Made by a program: the position numbers and the translations under genes
The notes under the pieces: model-generated
Database searches by the model: none
What the model saw: the letters and a program-made list of their open reading frames with translations, nothing else
Told to the model about the DNA's origin: nothing
Shown here: piece by piece, positions 26,568 through 34,701 of the stretch
How positions within the stretch are numbered: position 1 is the stretch's first letter
How the letters are laid out: each line of letters starts with the position of its first letter
Assembly (NCBI GenBank): GCA_048270425.1
Contig: JBLWSY010000020.1
Span: 1-64,000 of the forward strand
DNA length: 64,000 bases
From: Oceanospirillum sp048270425
GTDB taxonomy: Bacteria > Pseudomonadota > Gammaproteobacteria > Pseudomonadales > Halomonadaceae
Direction of reading: 5' to 3'

Positions 26568-27167
26568 ATGCAGGAAATTAACCAGCATCTGGCTGAGACC
26601 CTGAAAGCCGAACGAAAAATACGCGGCTGGAGTCTGGATAAAGCAGCGGAACAAACAGGTGTCAGTAAGGCGATGCTGGGGCAGATCGAGCGTGGAGAGT
26701 CCAGCCCTACGGTAGCAACACTCTGGAAGATTGCCGGAGGTTTTAACTGTTCACTTTCAACCTTTATCCAACCTCATGACGACAAAAGCACGAACCAGTA
26801 CAGTACAGGCCGCACCTCTCATGAGCCTCAGATCCGCTCTGCCGATCAGATTCGGCATCAGCCTGCTAAAGATCCTATGCTGGTTGCGCCTCTGTTTCCT
26901 TTTGACCCTCAGATGGGGTTTGAGATTTTTGAGTTGAGCCTTCTTCCCGGATACGAGCGGGTATCAGAACCCCATGCAACCGGTGTCACCGAGTTTGTTC
27001 TGGTAATCGAAGGGACTATGGAGGTTCTGATAGAAGGTCGATGGCGTAGTTTGGAGAAAGGAATGAGCATTCGGTTCTCAGCAGACAGATCTCACGGTTA
27101 TCGCAACCTAAGCGATAGTACTGCTCGCTTTCACAATATTATTCATTACCCTGATCGCAGTGAGTAA
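26568..27167 (+). CDS. sutR: XRE-cupin transcriptional regulator, SutR/YdcN-like
   Basis: 199 residues. N-terminal Cro/C1-type HTH (about 10-63; WSLDKAAEQTGVSKAMLGQIER) with ESSPTVATLWKIA, nearly identical in pattern to E. coli SutR (YdcN), followed by a cupin domain (about 110-190) that may bind an effector. SutR represses sulfur-utilisation genes in E. coli; whether it does so here is inference. ATG 26568 has AAGGAA; a TTG at 26535 is rejected. Confidence 0.83.
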   Translation: MQEINQHLAETLKAERKIRGWSLDKAAEQTGVSKAMLGQIERGESSPTVATLWKIAGGFNCSLSTFIQPHDDKSTNQYSTGRTSHEPQIRSADQIRHQPAKDPMLVAPLFPFDPQMGFEIFELSLLPGYERVSEPHATGVTEFVLVIEGTMEVLIEGRWRSLEKGMSIRFSADRSHGYRNLSDSTARFHNIIHYPDRSE

Positions 27168-27204
27168 ATAGCCGTAGTGATCTGAAAAATAATCTCTGTC
27201 ACAA

Positions 27205-27236
27205 AACAAAAAACCGGCCAGGGCCGGTTCTTTGTT
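27205..27236. terminator. Terminator between the sutR-like gene and the DoxX gene
   Basis: Stem AACCGGCC (27212-27219) / GGCCGGTT (27222-27229) flanked by an A-run and TCTTTGTT, between convergent genes. Confidence 0.8.
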
Positions 27237-27261
27237 GATACATGTTCTGAGTAACCTGATG

Positions 27262-27693
27262 TTAACTCCAGCGCTGTCCACCTAAAGCATAACGACCTGC
27301 TCCGGTGTAAAGAATCGCGATACCGGCAAAGAAGAACACCATAATATGCTCGACCGCCCAGGCACCGGTTTTAGGGTTCAGTGCGGCAATATTACCCGGC
27401 CCTGTCATCAGCCAGGCAACAATCATGGTGAAAGAGAAAATCAGTGCGGAAGGGCGGGTCAGAATGCCCAGAATCATCAGCACAGGCGCAACCACTTCAC
27501 CCACATAAACACCGTAGGCGATAAACGCAGGTAAGCCCTGGGCCTGTAGCATGCCTTCGATACCACCCACGCCGGCCATCAGTTTGTGAACACCGTGGAA
27601 CAGCATCATTCCCGCAAAAGCCACCCGAAGAAGTAAAAGACCAAAGTCAGGCTTGTCGAACATCCGGTTAAATCGATCTACTAACTGCAACAT
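27262..27693 (-). CDS. DoxX family membrane protein
   Basis: 143 residues with four hydrophobic helices; LLLLRVAFAGMMLFHGVHKL and AYGVYVGEVVAPVLMILGI are typical of DoxX/DoxD-like proteins. The family is associated with redox and oxidative-stress functions, but the exact role is unknown. GGGAG precedes ATG 27693. It is transcribed alone. Confidence 0.82.
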   Translation of the reverse strand: MLQLVDRFNRMFDKPDFGLLLLRVAFAGMMLFHGVHKLMAGVGGIEGMLQAQGLPAFIAYGVYVGEVVAPVLMILGILTRPSALIFSFTMIVAWLMTGPGNIAALNPKTGAWAVEHIMVFFFAGIAILYTGAGRYALGGQRWS

Positions 27694-27878
27694 ATTCAGC
27701 TCCCAGCCTCGAAAGGTTTCATCCTATAGATGGAGCTACTATCTCAGATCAGCAGGAAAAAGTATTCATTTAAGAAGTTCCCGTATGTATCTGTTTTTAC
27801 AGGAATGTTATAAACACCGGCACAGATCAAATTGGGCATTTGACCGATTGGCTTATTAATTTTTACCGGATGAAAATA

Positions 27879-28418
27879 TCAGAATGAAGAGCCGGGCTGC
27901 TGCAAAAATTCCAGCTCTTCAGGAGTGGAATCCCGGCCCAGAATACTGTTTCGGTGCGGGTAGCGACCAAAACGGTCTATGATCGCCTTGTGTTTGCGTT
28001 CATATTCCAGATTCTCCTCAAGCCCCAGAGCACTGAATACCTCTAGGGCGATCTCATGCATTTCCGGCTCTTCACTGTGCATCAGTGGCATGTAGAGAAA
28101 TAAGCGCTCCTTTTGAGTCAGTGACCGATCATCACCCGCCTCAATTGCCGCTAGTGTCAGCTGAAGCGCAAAGTCATCGGCTGCAAATGCCTGAGGAGTA
28201 TCACGATAGATGTTACGGGAGAACTGGTCCAATACAATGATCTCAGCCAGACGCCCCCGGGGCTGATAGCGCCACTCTGCCAGTCGGCGCAGTTTGGCTT
28301 CAATCAGGGTGGGTTCAAAACGTGCTTTGATCGTCTGGTCCAGCGCATCATCTTTAACCCACCACTGTTTTGGGCTCAGTTCGTTAAACCAAAATTCGAT
28401 AACCGGTTGCCATAACAT
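27879..28418 (-). CDS. DUF924 family protein
   Basis: 179 residues, soluble. FWFNELSPKQWW, then IIVLDQFSRNIYRDTPQAFAAD, and FGRYPHRNSILGRDSTPEE are the signatures of DUF924, an all-helical TPR-like family of unknown function. It begins at ATG 28418 and stands 89 bp downstream of the DUF3299 gene on the same strand. Confidence 0.83.
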   Translation of the reverse strand: MLWQPVIEFWFNELSPKQWWVKDDALDQTIKARFEPTLIEAKLRRLAEWRYQPRGRLAEIIVLDQFSRNIYRDTPQAFAADDFALQLTLAAIEAGDDRSLTQKERLFLYMPLMHSEEPEMHEIALEVFSALGLEENLEYERKHKAIIDRFGRYPHRNSILGRDSTPEELEFLQQPGSSF

Positions 28419-28506
28419 AGATCTGCCCTGTTTTTATTGATGTTTTCTGACTATAAGAGCTTAAGCGGCAGATTGCCAATTCCCACTCTTATTGTCAGAT
28501 ATGCCA

Positions 28507-29115
28507 TCAATATTCAATCGGCACGATATGCTCGGAATAGAGCGTGTAGCCCGCCAGGGCTAACTCGGTATCTTCGGAATCAATGGATAAGCGCCCGCTG
28601 ACCCAAATCGCGTCTTCCAGCAGGGATTCCGCAATGGGGATCTGGGTTTTCACATAAATAATCTGATTAGAAGGCGGTGGTGGCGTATGGATACAGGCGC
28701 CAAAATAAGGCACCAACAGGAACTCCGTCACGCCTTCCGGCGTAATCTCCAGCGGTGCGATATAACCGCCAAGACGTACCGGCATACCATCCAATTTGCC
28801 CAGCACAGGCGCAGACTGATAGGCTTCCTGCAGTTTCTCCATGATCTCGATAATCAGTGGATCATCATCAGTCAGCATGGCGATCTTCTCCGGATCATAT
28901 TGATCCAGAATGGCATCAGCACGAAAACCTTCCGGAATCAGGTCCTCCCAACTCAGATCCAGCAAACCATCCTCATCATTCCAGCGAGACTGCACCAGAG
29001 GCGACAACTGATCAAAGCCCTCCGGCTTACCCGCTGCCTGGGCAACCGGCAGCGTCAGACTGAATGCGATAGTAAGCATTAACCACTTGGTCAGTTTTGC
29101 GAGCTGTTTCACCAC
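28507..29115 (-). CDS. DUF3299 exported protein of the zinc-associated operon
   Basis: 202 residues with a signal peptide (cut after AQA). The DUF3299 core LGGYIAPLEI...FLLVPYFGACIHTPPPPSNQ is clear, including a conserved Cys and His that could bind metal. Starts at GTG 29115 behind AAAGGC. It is the fourth gene of a unit that matches the Zur-regulated P. aeruginosa PA4063-PA4066 cluster, so a role in zinc handling or envelope metal delivery is inferred from context. Confidence 0.8.
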   Translation of the reverse strand: MVKQLAKLTKWLMLTIAFSLTLPVAQAAGKPEGFDQLSPLVQSRWNDEDGLLDLSWEDLIPEGFRADAILDQYDPEKIAMLTDDDPLIIEIMEKLQEAYQSAPVLGKLDGMPVRLGGYIAPLEITPEGVTEFLLVPYFGACIHTPPPPSNQIIYVKTQIPIAESLLEDAIWVSGRLSIDSEDTELALAGYTLYSEHIVPIEY

Positions 29116-29169
29116 GCCTTTATCCTTTTTCAGAACAAAATCAGATTCGTTTATGTCTTGGCAAGGCCA

Positions 29170-30480
29170 TCAAAGCCTTACCGAAAGACCTTCTGCCAGC
29201 GAGATGCGGTACGCCCGCATGCCCGGCCAGAGTCCGACTAACAACCCGGCAAACGCGATGATGCTAAGAAGTTGCAGCTCGGTCAAACTAAAACCAGCCA
29301 CCGGAAGCCAGATTCCCCAAATTTCGTACACCCAGGGCGCGGCTACCAGCAACAACAGATAGAAAACACCGGCACCCAGTAACAAACCCAGCAAGGTCAG
29401 AATAAAGGCCTCTGCCACCAGCAATAACATCACCTGCATGGGACGCGCGCCAATAGCCCGTAGGATAGCAATCTCACGGCGGCGCTCGTTAAGCCCCGTC
29501 AGGATGACCGACATCAGCCCCACAAGACCACTGATTACCACAAAGCCTGCGACAACCAGCAGCGCATTTTCCGCCACCCCGACCAGTTTCCAGAGTTGCT
29601 GCAGGGCAACCGCAGGCATCACTGCCTGTAAGGGTTCACTCACAACCTTAAGCCCTTGTCCGCCCTCGTTAATCCGGCGCTGGAGTTTAAACAGCTGGGT
29701 TTTCTTTTTCACACCAACAAGGAGTGCCGTGATCGCTTCCGGCTGCAGAGCTTCTGCGTCGGGTGGAGCTGTTGATCCCTGTTTTTCTGCAAAACGGGCA
29801 CGAATATCACTCAGGGCAGGTTTGCCCCAACCGATATGAATCGCCTCAATACTCTGCAAACTGACCAACACGGAACGATCCACTGGTGTACCGGTTCGCT
29901 CCAGCACGCCTACGAGAGTGAAAGGTTTATCATCGTGCTCTTTAAAGCTGTGCTTGCCCATGCCGTGAGCGATCACTAGCTTGTCGCCCACCTTGTAACC
30001 CAGCTTCTGAGCCACTTCAGCACCAATAACGGCCTGATAAAGGTCGGCAAAAGGCTCGCCGCTGGCAAAACTCAGAGGTTGCTTACGACCATATTTGTAA
30101 AGATCAAAATAAGCCGCATCCGTACCCATCACCCGATAGCCTTTGTGGGAGTCCCCCAGCGCCAGCGGCAGTGTCCAGGCCACTTCCGGCATAGCAGCAA
30201 TCTCTTGCGCTGCTTTCCAGCTCATATTCGCGCTGGCATTACCCAGCTGGAAAACCGAATACAGTAGCAGCTGAATATCACCACTGGGCGCACCAACAAT
30301 CAGATCGGTACCGGAAATGGTCTGATTAAAACTGGTACGGGCTTCGGTTCTGACCCGCTCAACGGTCAACAGCAGGGCGACACTGAAGGCAATGGTCAGT
30401 ACCGAAAGAAAAACCGTCAGACGACGATTAAGCAAACTTTTAAAAGAGAGCCGTAGCAGGGTTGGCAGATTAAGTGTCAT
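29170..30480 (-). CDS. ABC transporter permease (FtsX/MacB type)
   Basis: 436 residues: one N-terminal transmembrane helix (about 18-38), a large periplasmic domain (to about 300) and three C-terminal helices with the FtsX signature (LNERRREIAILRAIGARPMQV). This topology belongs to LolC/MacB-type mechanotransmission transporters, not a classic solute channel. It starts in an ATGA overlap with the ATPase gene. Third gene of the ZrgA-like operon. Confidence 0.87.
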   Translation of the reverse strand: MTLNLPTLLRLSFKSLLNRRLTVFLSVLTIAFSVALLLTVERVRTEARTSFNQTISGTDLIVGAPSGDIQLLLYSVFQLGNASANMSWKAAQEIAAMPEVAWTLPLALGDSHKGYRVMGTDAAYFDLYKYGRKQPLSFASGEPFADLYQAVIGAEVAQKLGYKVGDKLVIAHGMGKHSFKEHDDKPFTLVGVLERTGTPVDRSVLVSLQSIEAIHIGWGKPALSDIRARFAEKQGSTAPPDAEALQPEAITALLVGVKKKTQLFKLQRRINEGGQGLKVVSEPLQAVMPAVALQQLWKLVGVAENALLVVAGFVVISGLVGLMSVILTGLNERRREIAILRAIGARPMQVMLLLVAEAFILTLLGLLLGAGVFYLLLLVAAPWVYEIWGIWLPVAGFSLTELQLLSIIAFAGLLVGLWPGMRAYRISLAEGLSVRL

Positions 30481-31214
30481 TGGCTTGCCTCCTGCTGAGT
30501 GGTCGCATCGGAAGATAACGCCTGATTGAGGCTTGGCAGATGCAGATGGCGATCAAAGTGTGCTTTCAGGCCGTCATCGTGGCTGACAAAAACCAAGGAA
30601 CTTCCGCTCTGCTCTGTCTCTGCCATTAACAGCTGCAAAAACTCATCCCTACTGTCACGATCCAGGGCAGAGGTTGGCTCATCAGCAATAATCAGATCCG
30701 GGGAACCGATCAGCGCCCGGGCTACCGCAACACGCTGTTGCTGGCCGATACTCAGGTTCATTACCGATTGCGTCCAAAGAGCTTCCGGCAGTAATAAGCG
30801 GCTCAGCAGACGTTTAGCTTCGTCCAGTGCACTGACCTTGGCAGACTTTAGATTGGCCGTCCGCTTGCGGGAAAAGTCACAGGCAAGCGTAACGTCATCC
30901 AGCACATTCAGATAGGGCAGCAGATTGAACTGCTGGAACACCAGCCCGATATGATCAGCGCGAAAATGATCCCGCCTGGCGGCACTTAAGCCTTCTATTT
31001 GCTGACCAGCAATAGCGATATGACCTGTTTGCGGCACCACAACACCTGCCAGCAAGGACAGCAGCGTACTCTTACCGCAGCCACTTGGGCCATAAACGAA
31101 GAGACGCTCTCCGGCATTAAGCCGGAAAGCGTCAATCTTCAATGCAGGCTGGCTCTGATTTGGCCAGGCAAAACTCAGTTGCTGCAGATCGATAATGGCG
31201 CGATCCTTAGACAT
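30477..31214 (-). CDS. ABC transporter ATP-binding protein (LolD/MacB type)
   Basis: 245 residues. Walker A GPSGCGKST (42-50), Q-loop FQQFNLLPYLN, signature LSIGQQQR, Walker B with DEPTSALD and H-loop FVSHD. LolD-type length and partner permease. ATG 31214 gives the family start; an in-frame ATG at 31265, inside the preceding gene, is possible because GAAGGGG directly abuts it. Translationally linked to the genes on both sides. Confidence 0.88.
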   Translation of the reverse strand: MSKDRAIIDLQQLSFAWPNQSQPALKIDAFRLNAGERLFVYGPSGCGKSTLLSLLAGVVVPQTGHIAIAGQQIEGLSAARRDHFRADHIGLVFQQFNLLPYLNVLDDVTLACDFSRKRTANLKSAKVSALDEAKRLLSRLLLPEALWTQSVMNLSIGQQQRVAVARALIGSPDLIIADEPTSALDRDSRDEFLQLLMAETEQSGSSLVFVSHDDGLKAHFDRHLHLPSLNQALSSDATTQQEASQ

Positions 31215-31245
31215 CTCACCATTCAATTCTTCATCAATTAAGCTC

Positions 31246-31956
31246 TTACCAGTCAAGAGAACCATCCCCTTCTCGTTCGGTTACCACAACAGTCCGTTCA
31301 GAGACCGCTTCAATGCGCAGCAGTTCCAGATAAGGCAGCTGGCTGAACAGTTTCAGCTCCAGCGGTGACGCCTGATCACTATCACAATGGAAGGTATAGC
31401 TGGCCTCAACATCAACGTGACCGCCTTCTTCGTGTTCATGATCATGTTCATTGTCGTGCTCATCATGATCGTGAGCCGCGTGCTCTTTTTTGTCATGGTC
31501 ATGTTCGTCGTGTCCATGCTCTTCATGCGCATCGTCATCATGCTCTTTATGTCCGTCGTGCTCATCAGCATGATGGCGCTCTTTGTGGCCGTCCGCAGAC
31601 AGGAATGGCAAGGAGACCTCGCGCTCTTCAAGCTTGCAACTAACCGGCAGAGCCAACCATTTTTCAGGATGATAAAGAACCTCCTCCGCATGATGCAAAG
31701 CTTCCACCTCTTTATCATTACCTGGAGCATGTTCATATCCGATCACGCTATCAGCCGCAGCAGTAAAACTCACAGTGATCTCTTTGCCGTCCTGAGCCAG
31801 TGCAAGATTCGCAACACCATGCTCATGGGCACTCAGGTCTGCAGCCACGACAGGAGTTGATAACCAGAAAACAGACAGAATTGGCAGCGCCGCTTTAAGA
31901 GGCAGCGAACCTTTGCGGCTAAATGGAGATCGTTTTTTGAGAGCAACAGGTTTCAT
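31246..31956 (-). CDS. zrgA: ZrgA-like zinc-associated periplasmic protein (DUF2796)
   Basis: 236 residues with a signal peptide (cut near VVA). After AHEHGVANLALAQDG, the DUF2796 signature, it carries a long His/Asp/Glu-rich stretch (about residues 125-175, dominated by HDEHD-type repeats) expected to bind zinc, then a C-terminal beta domain. ZrgA of Vibrio and PA4063 of P. aeruginosa are Zur-controlled zinc proteins. AAAGGA precedes the ATG. First gene of a four-gene unit; a Zur-type palindrome lies 126 bp upstream. Confidence 0.85.
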   Translation of the reverse strand: MKPVALKKRSPFSRKGSLPLKAALPILSVFWLSTPVVAADLSAHEHGVANLALAQDGKEITVSFTAAADSVIGYEHAPGNDKEVEALHHAEEVLYHPEKWLALPVSCKLEEREVSLPFLSADGHKERHHADEHDGHKEHDDDAHEEHGHDEHDHDKKEHAAHDHDEHDNEHDHEHEEGGHVDVEASYTFHCDSDQASPLELKLFSQLPYLELLRIEAVSERTVVVTEREGDGSLDW

Positions 31957-32283
31957 AGTTCATCCTTTGAAGGCCATCAGCCCAGACTGCAAGAGCGCGA
32001 GGGTATAAAATTCAGGCCCTGATTGACAGTGAGTTATCGATACAGGTTGTTAAGGGCTGAGAGTTATAATAGAAAAAATGCAATGTTACAACATAACATT
32101 TAATCAGATATCGCACTCCACCTCATCAAACCACCAAACATGGCCTTAACTTGGCAATCTCTGATCAGGCTGAAATAATACTCGCGCTTTACTCTTTAAG
32201 GTCGACTTCACGAGCTTTAAAGGCGACTAATCCATAACCCAGACCACCATAACAACTGACAAGCCACCGGAACACCATCTGCT
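31957..32283. other. 327-bp divergent region between zrgA and nth
   Basis: Holds the Zur-type palindrome described separately and presumably the promoters of both genes. I see no gene or structured RNA in it. Confidence 0.6.
32082..32100. promoter_or_regulatory. Zur box (zinc-uptake repressor operator)
   Basis: AATGTTA-CAACA-TAACATT, a 19-bp palindrome with perfect 7-bp arms, closely matching the gammaproteobacterial Zur consensus (AATGTTATANNATAACATT-like). Its position upstream of a His-rich ZrgA-like protein fits zinc-dependent repression of the whole unit. Confidence 0.8.
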
Positions 32284-32919
32284 ATGAATGCTGAAAAACG
32301 CTACGAGATCTTCTCCCGCCTTCGGGATAACAACCCGAATCCGACGACTGAGCTGAACTACTCCAGTCCGTTTGAACTGCTGATCGCAGTTTTGCTGTCG
32401 GCACAGGCGACGGATGTTGGCGTTAACAAGGCGACAGATAAACTTTATCCCGTAGCCAACACCCCTCAGGCGATCTATGACCTGGGTGTTGAGGGTCTGA
32501 AGGAGTACATCAAAACCATCGGCCTGTTTAACAGCAAAGCAGAAAACACCATCAAGACCTGTCGTATTCTGCTGGATAAGCACAACGGCGAAGTACCGCA
32601 AAACCGCAAAGACCTTGAAGCCCTGCCCGGTGTTGGCCGTAAAACCGCTAACGTGGTACTGAACACGGCTTTTGGACAACCGACCATCGCTGTGGATACC
32701 CATATCTTCCGGGTCTCTAACCGGACCGGTATCGCTAAAGGTAAAAATGTGGACGAGGTGGAGCAAAAGCTACTGCGCCACGTACCAAAGGAGTTCAAGC
32801 TGGATATCCACCACTGGCTGATCCTGCATGGCCGATACACCTGTGTTGCCCGCAAGCCCCGTTGCGGCTCCTGCATTATTGAAGACCTGTGCGAGTTTAA
32901 AGAGAAAACCGAGATCTGA
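32284..32919 (+). CDS. nth: Endonuclease III
   Basis: Bifunctional DNA glycosylase/AP lyase for oxidised pyrimidines. 211 residues, same length as E. coli Nth. The helix-hairpin-helix LPGVGRKTANVV includes catalytic K120; D138 lies in VDTHIFR; the [4Fe-4S] ligands are C187-x6-C194-x2-C197-x5-C203. In many relatives nth is the last gene of the rnf operon; here it is 15 kb away from rsxE. Confidence 0.97.
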   Translation: MNAEKRYEIFSRLRDNNPNPTTELNYSSPFELLIAVLLSAQATDVGVNKATDKLYPVANTPQAIYDLGVEGLKEYIKTIGLFNSKAENTIKTCRILLDKHNGEVPQNRKDLEALPGVGRKTANVVLNTAFGQPTIAVDTHIFRVSNRTGIAKGKNVDEVEQKLLRHVPKEFKLDIHHWLILHGRYTCVARKPRCGSCIIEDLCEFKEKTEI

Positions 32920-33040
32920 TCACGCCATAGCCCGAGCCATTCCCCCTATCTTTCGGACTGGCGGTTCGGGCTACATCAGCAAGCTGCCTCATCAACCAGC
33001 TGACTCATCAACAACCTCAAAAATCCCCCCCAAACCCTGC

Positions 33041-33058
33041 ATGTCATAAAACTGTCAT
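33041..33058 (+). promoter_or_regulatory. PHO box (PhoB operator)
   Basis: ATGTCAT-AAAA-CTGTCAT: two 7-bp direct repeats separated by 4 A residues, matching the PhoB consensus CTGTCATAAATCTGTCAC-like pattern in 6 and 7 of 7 positions per half. It lies 88 bp before the RHH gene; a weak -10 (CTATGG, 33067-33072) sits at about the expected distance. Confidence 0.65.
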
Positions 33059-33146
33059 TTGACCTTCTATGGGCCAAAACGTATCGTCTTTGTATATACA
33101 TTGCATATCACAACGATATTCAATCGAAGCACAGGCTGGGCTCGAA

Positions 33147-33323
33147 ATGCCGTCAGAAAAAAAGAAGAAGAAAAACAGCCAACTGATTATTCGGATTAAT
33201 CAGGAAGAACGGGATGAATTTGTCTCCCTGTGCGATGAGCTGGACACCAGCGCTGCACGGGAAGTCCGACGTTTTATACGCAGTTTTCTGGCGGAGCATA
33301 AAACCAATGACGATCAGGCTTAG
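33147..33323 (+). CDS. Small ribbon-helix-helix-like protein
   Basis: 58 residues. After a Lys-rich start (MPSEKKKKKN) a short strand SQLIIRI is followed by two amphipathic helices (QEERDEFVSLCDEL and SAAREVRRFIRSFL), the MetJ/Arc-type RHH layout, so DNA binding is inferred. The start at 33147 is chosen because it places the strand at the N-terminus; an ATG at 33069 would add 26 residues and has no ribosome site. Preceded by a PHO box, hence possibly phosphate-regulated. No partner antitoxin or toxin gene follows. Confidence 0.6.
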   Translation: MPSEKKKKKNSQLIIRINQEERDEFVSLCDELDTSAAREVRRFIRSFLAEHKTNDDQA

Positions 33324-33445
33324 ACCTGATCGCCTTTGATGCTCTGCAATACAATCGCTCTGGCTTTTCCGTTAATCGGATGGTTCAGAGGCGTTTTAAA
33401 AAGTGCGCAGCCTATGCGGCACTTCAATCTGAAAGGAGCAATACC

Positions 33446-33565
33446 ATGGCTAAGGTAGCTAAGAAGAAAGAAGTTAAAAAAGAGATCAAAGCACGCGAAG
33501 CTAAGATCGAGAAGCATGAAGGCAAAGTTAAAAAACTGAAAAAAGCGCTGAAAAAAGCCAAGTAA
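33446..33565 (+). CDS. 39-residue lysine-rich basic peptide
   Basis: A very small protein with 17 lysines in 39 residues (MAKVAKKKEVKKEIK at the start, KKLKKALKKAK at the end), predicted as one amphipathic helix. An ideal AAAGGAG site precedes the ATG, and a strong terminator follows 31 bp after the stop, so it looks like a real, well-expressed gene. It could bind nucleic acid or ribosomes; no family was recognised. Confidence 0.65.
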   Translation: MAKVAKKKEVKKEIKAREAKIEKHEGKVKKLKKALKKAK

Positions 33566-33595
33566 GTTTTAGCTGAATGCTCGTAAAAGCGCTTT

Positions 33596-33623
33596 AAAAA
33601 AACGGCCTGCGGGCCGTTTTTTT
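33596..33623 (+). terminator. Terminator after the lysine-rich peptide gene
   Basis: A-run, stem AACGGCC (33601-33607) / GGCCGTT (33612-33618), loop TGCG, then a T-run to 33623. Confidence 0.9.
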
Positions 33624-33744
33624 ATGCCCGGGATTCGTCCGGCTTCCTCCCCTAAACCTTCCACTTTCTCCTCCACCCTCCTCTGCTTTCTGTGCAGCCT
33701 GGCTATTAACTTGATAAACTTGCCCCCCTGCCGCTGACTAAAGA

Positions 33745-34701
33745 ATGGATCTTTTCGTGAACCCGAGCCATCGCACATTCCGCACCGCCTTATTCACTCT
33801 CGTGATCGCCATGGGGTTACAACTGAGCTTTCAAACGCCTGCCGAGGCCTCTGCCATTCAGGTTGTCGATGATCAGAACCGGACGCTAACCCTGCCACAG
33901 CCCGCCAAACGCATTATCAGCCTGGCACCCAGTGTGACAGAGCTACTTTACAGCGCCGGAGCCGGAGACAAGGTTGTGGCTGTGGTGCAGTACAGTGACT
34001 ACCCGGAAGCGGCCAAGGCTCTGCCCAGAGTCGGTGGTTATACCCAACTGGATATTGAGCGTATTCTGTCCCTGCAGCCCGATCTGGTGATTGGCTGGCA
34101 GAGCGGCAATCAACCAGAAGCGCTGGATAAGCTGCGCCAGCTGGGTATTCCGGTGTACATCACAGAAACCCGTTTTCTGGAACAGATCCCGGATACGCTG
34201 GAGCGTTTTGGCCGGATGGCCGGCACCTTTGAAACCGCAGCCCATGAAGCCACGCAGTTCCGTAACACCCTTGATAAGCTGAAAAACGAGTATCAGGATA
34301 AAGGCACCGTGAAGGTGTTTTATCAGGTCTGGAATCAGCCGCTGATCACCATCAACAAACAGAACCTGATCAATCAGGTGATTGAAGCCTGCGGTGGTCA
34401 GAATGTCTTTGCCGAACTGAACACCATTGCCCCGCGCATCGACGTTGAAGCGGTATTAAAAGCAAATCCCGATGCCATCGTTGCCAGCGGCATGGGTGTT
34501 GAGCGTCCGGAATGGCTGGATGAGTGGCTGAAATGGCCATCGATCAATGCGGTAAAAAACGATCAACTACACTTTATTCCCCCTGGTCATATCCAGCGTC
34601 AGACGGTACGTGTGCTGCTCGGTGCCGAACGCCTGTGCCGACAACTGGATCAGACCCGAACCCTGATGGCCGCTGAAAATCAGCAGGGTTCCGCTCAGTG
34701 A
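33745..34701 (+). CDS. btuF: Cobalamin-type ABC transporter substrate-binding protein (BtuF-like)
   Basis: 318 residues. Signal peptide (cut near AEA), then a cluster-A periplasmic binding protein with the two-lobe, long-helix layout: RIISLAPSVTELLYSAG, VVQYSDYPE, LQPDLVIGW. These match BtuF vitamin-B12-binding proteins better than siderophore binders, but the ligand is inferred. No cobalamin riboswitch was seen in the 179 bp upstream. Its stop overlaps the permease start (GTGA). Confidence 0.8.
   Translation: MDLFVNPSHRTFRTALFTLVIAMGLQLSFQTPAEASAIQVVDDQNRTLTLPQPAKRIISLAPSVTELLYSAGAGDKVVAVVQYSDYPEAAKALPRVGGYTQLDIERILSLQPDLVIGWQSGNQPEALDKLRQLGIPVYITETRFLEQIPDTLERFGRMAGTFETAAHEATQFRNTLDKLKNEYQDKGTVKVFYQVWNQPLITINKQNLINQVIEACGGQNVFAELNTIAPRIDVEAVLKANPDAIVASGMGVERPEWLDEWLKWPSINAVKNDQLHFIPPGHIQRQTVRVLLGAERLCRQLDQTRTLMAAENQQGSAQ

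Noticed and set aside
33625..33744. Cobalamin riboswitch before btuF
   Set aside because: No B12-box-like conserved core was found in this short pyrimidine-rich stretch.
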